Shown here: piece after piece, positions 45,501-48,723 of the stretch
Position numbering within the stretch: position 1 is the first letter of the stretch
Layout of the letters: every line of letters begins with the position of its first letter
Origin: Candidatus Thalassarchaeaceae archaeon
GTDB taxonomy: Archaea > Thermoplasmatota > Poseidoniia > Poseidoniales > Thalassarchaeaceae
Assembly: GCA_030751995.1 (NCBI GenBank)
Contig: JASMFB010000004.1
Span: 1-48,723 of the forward strand
Direction of reading: 5' to 3'
Length of the DNA: 48,723 nucleotides
Translations under genes and position numbers: made by a program
The notes under the pieces: generated by a model
Told to the model about the DNA's origin: nothing
What the model saw: only the letters and a program-made list of their open reading frames with translations
The model's database searches: none

Positions 45501-45957
45501 CCTGTACAATGAGAACGGCTCGACCCAGACCATCTGGATTAAGATTACAGAAGGCGATGGATCTCGCTGGACGATTTACAAGACTATTGATGTCAACCTA
45601 GTTCCCAGAGAATCAGGTACCGATGAGGTGGATTGTGAAGCAAACCCAGAAGCAGAGGGTTGTGATTCTACCACTTCAGGCGAAGGTGGTTCAAGTGCAA
45701 TGAATACATTACTCCTCGGTGGAGTCGCAGTATTCGTTCTATTGCTTGTTATCATAGTGACACTGTTGATGGTTCGCGGTCGTGGAGGCGGCAGTGGCAC
45801 TGAAGGCGATACATCCTTCGGTGGCGACGTCGCTGAGATGGATCCCGTCGAAGCCTATGTTCAGCAACTGGTTGCACAGGGTTACCCTGAGGACACAGCT
45901 CGTGCTTATGCGCAGCAATACTATGCTCAAGCGGCTCAACAGCAACAGCAGCAATGA
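39553..45957 (+). CDS. giant membrane-anchored surface protein (FG-GAP-like, 2134 residues)
   Basis: The start is GTG 39553 (ribosome site GGAGG just before) or ATG 39562/39583; the signal peptide is LALVTLMLGSIFVAMIPAVS. In order: FG-GAP/VCBS-type repeats (about 50-480; GDLDCDGDADIVSA, GDIDDDGANDLVFF, DINGDGNMDFLVP), CARDB-like domain, two jellyroll modules each ending in GFAIDNxxxxK (about 555-790 and 920-1160), further beta domains, an alpha/beta domain at about 1355-1605 (SVDVAILSNPTDQNRLSRVK... ILTTMDVENP), a PKD-like domain near 1790-1880, a transmembrane helix (LLLGGVAVFVLLLVIIVTLL) near 2055 and a glutamine-rich cytoplasmic tail. The function is not known; adhesion or substrate capture on the cell surface is likely. 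The codons look biased as in a well-expressed gene. Confidence 0.85.
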   Translation: MVNMFTHENNMNKARVRSLALVTLMLGSIFVAMIPAVSASHVETYPAQRNPVAIASGDLDCDGDADIVSASEMGMLISVLYNDDGDFSDREDLWVSSNTSRRAHWFDMANANDVGIGDIDDDGANDLVFFRQNVWVAGSATPPLGNMTVIWGDCNERVADWTRSAPISVSPYLYGLEIVDVNDDDKDDIVGLFLDETITNMEVMIMRGPNPTQQTSQSITNIPLTHAFYYDMAIGNWGETVTGGGIPGGQGDCEDQDIWMMTAPPYNGPQTGFSAGNWDNVTVLEYNCVSNQYENPVTSASGTHVFAMNEVEANGMDIADTDNDAIIDMVAIGQGWDQNVSYATRSSVGGTWSTNNLAGIGDYVASDVSIADINGDGNMDFLVPTMLTVSTVNSAGAGQQQQLTTENLVDINTVNIILNDGNGNYLSPQTFDVGRRPTMVIADQFSGGANSALDLAVGQRDYAFSYSNGAMWIDSKGWAGSMDTISIVELDSEDVGIGGVTVSPASWDPEDRESKIGEGTRDVNVTVRNTGLQAISGSVDVDVSVKEVVGGTDTVVYANDFDTAPTGSCSNCNMVGVSYSGEVSGSYWHVEDGSNNSGNGDEYEADTNPSDYMWAGAIVANTSGDGDMETGYMSWWDEGLIIEGVDLTGADSASMDLDMMCMVQFSMIYYSSTGIANRIIYDDSCNIDVYSEDSGWTTVDYTGGYDYDRYVHLANGYYPEFTVSNSAYCCFVNPWDRYAGDSGVDLTPWAGEEIDIRFRFRSGHMGSVGNDNATHNNEWDGFAIDNLSINKTITQFGSNVQNVNQQLNLNALAPGDEQVVTLQANFVNGTTYIIESELSSTSGFTNGDDTNDDSRWRTTVKNLFDPSVEEITSFEKNALYASGNMPIDVLVKNAGNTVVDFDTVATVYSANPTTLLVEDFEGGASGYAFGDDGDNFGIVIDDTDSTINNAIVPGNRPVFGSSAYWFGHPDDGYGDDWDETMTLQTIDLRQNTADFVYLNFDYFAETDYLTDSEGDILAVQEYGILEVDWRNGGNVYNGTIIGNWNDYNENGVQYNDTCEDIDDDGNYDETEYIGDLGWNVFFDSEGISKGVTLDLTHIFLRNTTSLDSRDWDYNCTDLSGTEVTVSYRFQSNGDGVNGNSGLAGFAIDNITVKEYVFTYVTNYTMPVSGLDSQEEQEVNVGSHSFTQGIYRIDAMTHYDNQTQGTAWYNHKEVNLANNVTRLIFQVASVDVQLLRPDVLDCVEDNTYSCVYPIDQVEEHAFSMELVNGVLEGDYNIKLKVTDIDTGSIIYDESSAESPMTLSPHQRSQASWAAVAPASGWTDGGNYNFSFYAELASDGTSSGNAWDFSISMSDSVDVAILSNPTDQNRLSRVKEDLDALGMTYTQFYVDDWDRYVTSTWMNHYNKILLPWQTTINVEAGNYYTELNAEGGSDGLSPMAVIKNRMQAGATLEMHLGPYSNIFQDPLSNLPYDINVANRNVEGNYVTHSDTSVMDWHHPLLADVNPVAFISFNGGHHVAESTLITTQTGTLNIPQVCGGSIAAPIGTFHSLINDASDSTASLLATCSIGQGGMILTTMDVENPSVSDAHGTVGKPLLSNLLAHQVTPYPLDFGPASDGFDLVINGEVMAWNSLQGKYDTLYMKSDAELEFSFTSDLAGLDADWELRPAAGTTATNWDGNPLQDGESDHREDDTHTAQFCVLDAQSSTLCKQEAEWQVTLYLHDAEGHTRIANIMLETNDALADEFSPMPSFSIIDRLEYRGQIEVHEDSPKVSSDGSEWDINLIRLGPTGDLTVHFDASNSSDGDATDGTNGIKTYIWKVFLDNPYDQPGTAPQGGKTTEVSSMVSHAFTHRFQNVTVDPTTGFEGSLIRVELTVIDQADKPSLQSDKYKMYFVVVGEGYGDDEPMVDFTSPAPGSSQTDDTLYVNGSITSGSENGDVMIEVALEEDTLDLLPSQKFPKKTAGEYDSTVQLADGAEFSLTLDIADLYNENGSTQTIWIKITEGDGSRWTIYKTIDVNLVPRESGTDEVDCEANPEAEGCDSTTSGEGGSSAMNTLLLGGVAVFVLLLVIIVTLLMVRGRGGGSGTEGDTSFGGDVAEMDPVEAYVQQLVAQGYPEDTARAYAQQYYAQAAQQQQQQ

Positions 45958-45987
45958 CGCAGAGAGTCTGACGAAAATGGAGACGTC

Positions 45988-46004
45988 GGGGGGCCACGCC
46001 TCCC
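45988..46004 (+). promoter_or_regulatory. leader hairpin of ahcY (GGGGGGC-CAC-GCCTCCC)
   Basis: A 7-bp stem with one G-T pair and CAC loop; outer GTCG/CGAC pairs extend it with a small bulge. It stands 59 bases before the ahcY ATG and 30 bases after the surface-protein stop. Confidence 0.45.
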
Positions 46005-46063
46005 GGCGACCCTCCAGAGTGTATTAGCGCGGCATTGATGAACTCTAACCGTCGCGTCGAATC

Positions 46064-47329
46064 ATGGACTCTGGTGAGGGTTGGAAGGTCGCAGACATCA
46101 CTCTTGCAGAAGAGGGTGCACGCCGTGTGGATTGGGCACGGGCTCGAATGCCCGTCCTTGCTCGCCTCCAAGAAGAGGGCCAACAATCCAAACCCCTAGC
46201 AGGGATGATTGTTGCCGGCTGTCTACATGTTACAAAAGAAACAGCTGTACTCATTGAAACACTTGAAGCAGCAGGTGCCAAAGTTGCTTGGTCTGGGTGC
46301 AATCCATTGTCTACTCAAGATGATGTCGCCGCGTGGTTGGCCAGTCAAGGATACTCAATCTATGCATGGCATGGACAAAGTGTCGAAGATTTCTATTGGT
46401 GTATCGATCGTACGATTGAAGCAAATCCAACGTTGACATTGGATGACGGCGCTGATTTAATCGTTCGAGTTCACGGCCCCATGTCGGACTACGCTTCTGG
46501 TGTAATCGGAGGGACAGAGGAGACAACAACTGGTGTGCATCGACTTCGCGCCATGGGTGATGCCGGAGAATTACGTTATCCGGTCATTGCTGTCAATGAT
46601 GCGATTACAAAGTGGGATTTTGACAATGTATACGGTACGGGGCAATCAACACTAGATGGCATCATCCGGGCTACCTCTGTACTCATTGCAGGCAAGACAT
46701 TCGTTATCGCTGGATATGGCCATTGTGGGCGCGGTTTGGCCATGCGAGCCCGTGGAATGGGTGCCAATGTTGTCATTACTGAGATTGACCCCCTACCTGC
46801 TCTTCGTGCAGTAATGGATGGATTCCGGGTGATGCGCATGGATGAAGCTGCGAGCATCGGAGATATTTTCTGCACCGCGACTGGAATGAAAGATGTCATC
46901 GTCGACCGTCATTTCTCAGTCATGAAAGAAGGCGCAATCATTTGCAACACTGGACATTACGATTGTGAAATCAACATCGAACACCTTGAATCACAATCCA
47001 AGAGCGTCCGTACAATTCGCTCAGATAATGAAGAATTCACAATGACAGACGGTCGCCATCTCTTCTTACTTGCAAGAGGTCGTTTGGTCAATCTGGCTGC
47101 TGCTGAAGGCCATCCATCTGAAGTCATGGACATGAGTTTCGCCAACCAATACCTCGCACTGTGTCGCCTGGCTGCTGAAGGGGGCGATATGGCCCCGATT
47201 GTTCACGACATCACCCTAGAACAGGATCAAGGCCTTGCCATAACCAAATTGACCACTCTCGGGTTTGAAATTGACACGCTGACTCAAGAGCAAATTGCAT
47301 ACCATTCCGACTACACAGCAGGAACATGA
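46064..47329 (+). CDS. ahcY: adenosylhomocysteinase
   Basis: AhcY splits S-adenosylhomocysteine into adenosine and homocysteine with bound NAD, removing the product inhibitor of methyltransferases. The 421-residue length fits the archaeal/shorter form. Seen: IVAGCLHVTKETAVLIETL, WSGCNPLSTQDDVAAWL, the EETTTGVHRL substrate block, NDAITKWDFDNVYGTGQS, and the NAD Rossmann loop VIAGYGHCGRGLAMRARGMG followed by VVITEIDP. ICNTGHYDCEINIEHL and the C-terminal EGHPSEVMDMSFANQY also match. The ATG at 46064 is the only well-placed start. Its stop lies seven bases from that of the convergent TPR gene. Confidence 0.96.
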   Translation: MDSGEGWKVADITLAEEGARRVDWARARMPVLARLQEEGQQSKPLAGMIVAGCLHVTKETAVLIETLEAAGAKVAWSGCNPLSTQDDVAAWLASQGYSIYAWHGQSVEDFYWCIDRTIEANPTLTLDDGADLIVRVHGPMSDYASGVIGGTEETTTGVHRLRAMGDAGELRYPVIAVNDAITKWDFDNVYGTGQSTLDGIIRATSVLIAGKTFVIAGYGHCGRGLAMRARGMGANVVITEIDPLPALRAVMDGFRVMRMDEAASIGDIFCTATGMKDVIVDRHFSVMKEGAIICNTGHYDCEINIEHLESQSKSVRTIRSDNEEFTMTDGRHLFLLARGRLVNLAAAEGHPSEVMDMSFANQYLALCRLAAEGGDMAPIVHDITLEQDQGLAITKLTTLGFEIDTLTQEQIAYHSDYTAGT

Positions 47330-47336
47330 GCGACAC

Positions 47337-48389
47337 TCATTCCTCTTCGTCGAATTCAAATTCTACCCATTCCGGTATTTTCATCTCCCAACGGTTAGAG
47401 ATTTTCTCATCGTTTTCGACAATTTTCTCAATTCGCTGCCGGAATGCAACGGGGTAATCCTTGGTCATCACTGTGCGATACAGCCTAGCATCTCGAATCT
47501 TTTCGGGGATGCAAACCTTTCCGGAAATGGCCTCAACCTCGATGGCACGCCAGAGATCTAGAACCGGACGATTGCGCTTATCGGTCAGAGATATTGACCA
47601 TTTCTTGACAAATAGGACCGATGCGTAGACCAGCATGAATGCAATCCCCATGCCGAAGCACCCGTTGGGCATGAACCATTGTAGGGCGATGGCTTCCCAA
47701 AGTACCAGAGGTCCTGCTAACATGAAGAAAGTGAATTTTTCACTTGCAGGTTTCAGATTCCGCATTCCATCGATATCTTCCCAAGAGGAATGATTTGGAT
47801 TCTGTGGCTTAAATATATCCAGTTTTTCCATTTCATAATAGCGCTGAATAGTCCGATTCATCCGTTCAACTCGGAACAATTGATCTCTAGACATCTCTTC
47901 CATACCACGCTCAAGAAGAGCCTCCATTCGTTGACTCGCTTCGGCGTAGTGCCCCATTCGGATGAGCAGAGCCGCCTGTTCAATTATTGGCGTTGATTGG
48001 CTTGGATGATGTTCTCGATAATCTTCCCACCATTGTAGGGCATCCTCGGCCAACCCAAGATGTTGTGTGGAAAGAATAGCCCCTCGAATCCAAGCTCCTT
48101 GATGTGTGGGGTCAAGGGCCACAATTCGCTTGGCCAAGGCCCAGCCTTTCGCTGCCTCAGGCAAGGTTGGGTCCACTCGGTAGCTTCCATCTCGTCGGAG
48201 GTCAGGCAATCCACAATTGAGCAGGGCCCACAGACCTTCAACACAATTCGGGTCTGCTTCAACTACTTCCGTGGCTTTCAGTAGAGCCCCCGCACGATTC
48301 CCACCCTTGAGGTATTCTTCGAGGTCATCGAGCATTGCAGGAATACCTTCCTCGGCGAAGGCCGCAACAACTTCGATTGGCGGGCTCAT
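47337..48389 (-). CDS. TPR-repeat membrane protein, function unknown
   Basis: The 350-residue protein has an N-terminal helical TPR-like region (about 15-190; LEEYLKGGNRAGALLKATEV, then AKRIVALDPTHQGAWIRGAI and QAALLIRMGHYAEASQRMEA). Two transmembrane helices (FTFFMLAGPLVLWEAIALQWF and GMGIAFMLVYASVLFV, about 215-260) follow, and a basic then acidic C-terminal domain ends in FEFDEEE. No enzyme motif is seen. TPR proteins hold complexes together. It starts 46 bases after the stop of the RGG-rich gene on the same strand, with GAGGT upstream of the ATG at 48387-48389, and it may be co-transcribed with it. Confidence 0.72.
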   Translation of the reverse strand: MSPPIEVVAAFAEEGIPAMLDDLEEYLKGGNRAGALLKATEVVEADPNCVEGLWALLNCGLPDLRRDGSYRVDPTLPEAAKGWALAKRIVALDPTHQGAWIRGAILSTQHLGLAEDALQWWEDYREHHPSQSTPIIEQAALLIRMGHYAEASQRMEALLERGMEEMSRDQLFRVERMNRTIQRYYEMEKLDIFKPQNPNHSSWEDIDGMRNLKPASEKFTFFMLAGPLVLWEAIALQWFMPNGCFGMGIAFMLVYASVLFVKKWSISLTDKRNRPVLDLWRAIEVEAISGKVCIPEKIRDARLYRTVMTKDYPVAFRQRIEKIVENDEKISNRWEMKIPEWVEFEFDEEE

Positions 48390-48435
48390 AGGCGAACCTC
48401 GGCCGATGAGTCAAATGAATGCTTTGCGCGAGATT

Positions 48436-48723
48436 TCAGCGTCTGCGAGGCCCGCCCTTGCTTTTGGGCCCCCATCCACCAGGTTTTCTGGAATCGCGTC
48501 GTGGGGATCTGCGATCATTGCTCCCTCGATATTCTCGTCGCGGCGGGCGGTTGTCGTTTCCTCCTCGATCACTTCCTCGATTGTCGCCACCTCTGCGATC
48601 CCCGCCTCGGTTATCTCCGCCACGATTGTCACGACGCTGGAATCCTCCGCCTCGGTTATCTCCACCACGACGGTCTCCACCGCCACCACGACGATCCCCG
48701 CCTCGGTTATCTCCACCACGACG
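48436..48723 (-). CDS. RGG-rich C-terminus of a probable RNA-binding protein (partial)
   Basis: The minus-strand frame that begins at the window's last base is open for 95 codons to TGA at 48436-48438. It encodes a tail of arginine, glycine, aspartate and asparagine: RRGGDNRGGDRRGG near its start, then repeated DNRGGD and DRRGG units, ending in GPKSKGGPRRR. This is a classic RGG/RG box, a low-complexity RNA-binding segment seen at the end of DEAD-box helicases and other RNA-binding proteins. A different frame over the same bases reads as an acidic valine-rich protein, but that is the shadow of the RGG repeats. The catalytic part, if any, lies beyond the window, so the parent family is not known. 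Confidence 0.8.
   Translation of the reverse strand, partial: RRGGDNRGGDRRGGGGDRRGGDNRGGGFQRRDNRGGDNRGGDRRGGDNRGSDRGGNDNRPPRREYRGSNDRRSPRRDSRKPGGWGPKSKGGPRRR
48595..48723. repeat. imperfect tandem repeats coding the RGG box
   Basis: The block CCTCGGTTATCTCC, followed by a [GA]CCACGA-type half, recurs at about 48605, 48651 and 48701 with near-identical sequence. It encodes the RGGDNRGG units on the minus strand and continues to the window edge. Confidence 0.75.

Noticed and set aside
48411-48719. 102-residue minus-strand frame rich in V, E, I and T
   Set aside because: It is a shadow of the RGG-repeat frame, which is open to the edge and makes biochemical sense; the valine/glutamate repeats are a by-product of the same DNA repeat.
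1-48723. CRISPR array, insertion sequence, prophage or integron
   Set aside because: No regularly spaced identical repeats, transposase, integrase or phage genes seen; the only flanking direct repeats are those at 25027 and 25999.

Overview
The window reads as a chromosomal segment of an aerobic, heterotrophic euryarchaeon, most likely of the Marine Group II / Poseidoniales type (Thermoplasmatota). The archaeal core is clear: RadA, Hel308, RNA polymerase subunit RpoK (Rpb6), PurP, a probable KEOPS subunit Cgi121, ferredoxin-dependent 2-oxoacid oxidoreductase, and Shine-Dalgarno sites of the GGAGGTGA type. Beside it sit genes of aerobic heterotrophy (heme O and heme A synthases, tryptophan 2,3-dioxygenase, thiolase, aconitase) and several very large secreted or surface-anchored proteins. 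The lineage is inferred from gene content; no 16S rRNA gene is present.

Layout. 1-5682: end of radA, then a tight minus-strand group (hel308, cgi121-like, small zinc protein, M3 oligopeptidase). 5769-9054: TerB-like membrane protein, a secreted membrane protein and an SprT-like metalloprotease. 9155-15557: a CARDB-repeat surface protein, a hotdog thioesterase and a zinc-dependent AstE/AspA-like enzyme. 15575-22754: a plus-strand run of ctaA, rpoK, ctaB, an isopropylmalate/homocitrate synthase-family enzyme and a large membrane-anchored subtilase. 22755-26351: minus-strand thiolase, tryptophan dioxygenase, RluA-type pseudouridine synthase and a small ORF; about 42-bp direct repeats flank the RluA gene. 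26532-30417: purP and a secreted SGNH esterase. 30435-34702: tRNA-Gln(CUG), a purple-acid-phosphatase-like protein with a PGF-CTERM-like tail, and korB/korA. 34880-39397: membrane cyclophilin, aconitase, unknown acidic protein. 39553-45957: a 2134-residue surface protein. 46064-48723: S-adenosylhomocysteine hydrolase, a TPR membrane protein and the RGG-rich end of a protein that runs off the window.

How the genes work together. CtaB and CtaA make heme A for a terminal oxidase. Aconitase and KorAB are TCA-cycle steps. Subtilase, M3 peptidase, SGNH esterase, phosphatase and thiolase fit a lifestyle of degrading proteins and carbohydrates and taking up the products. RadA, Hel308 and the SprT-like protein are DNA repair functions.

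The most unusual signal is not protein coding. Many intergenic leaders hold a short, GC-rich perfect hairpin, often with a three-base loop (TAC in four cases). Arm sequences differ from locus to locus while pairing is kept. Three lie between divergent genes and so cannot be terminators, and one contains the start codon of the downstream gene. No intergenic stretch exceeds 300 bases; the longest (26352-26531, 34703-34879, 39398-39552) are described below. I saw no CRISPR array, insertion sequence, rRNA gene or replication origin.
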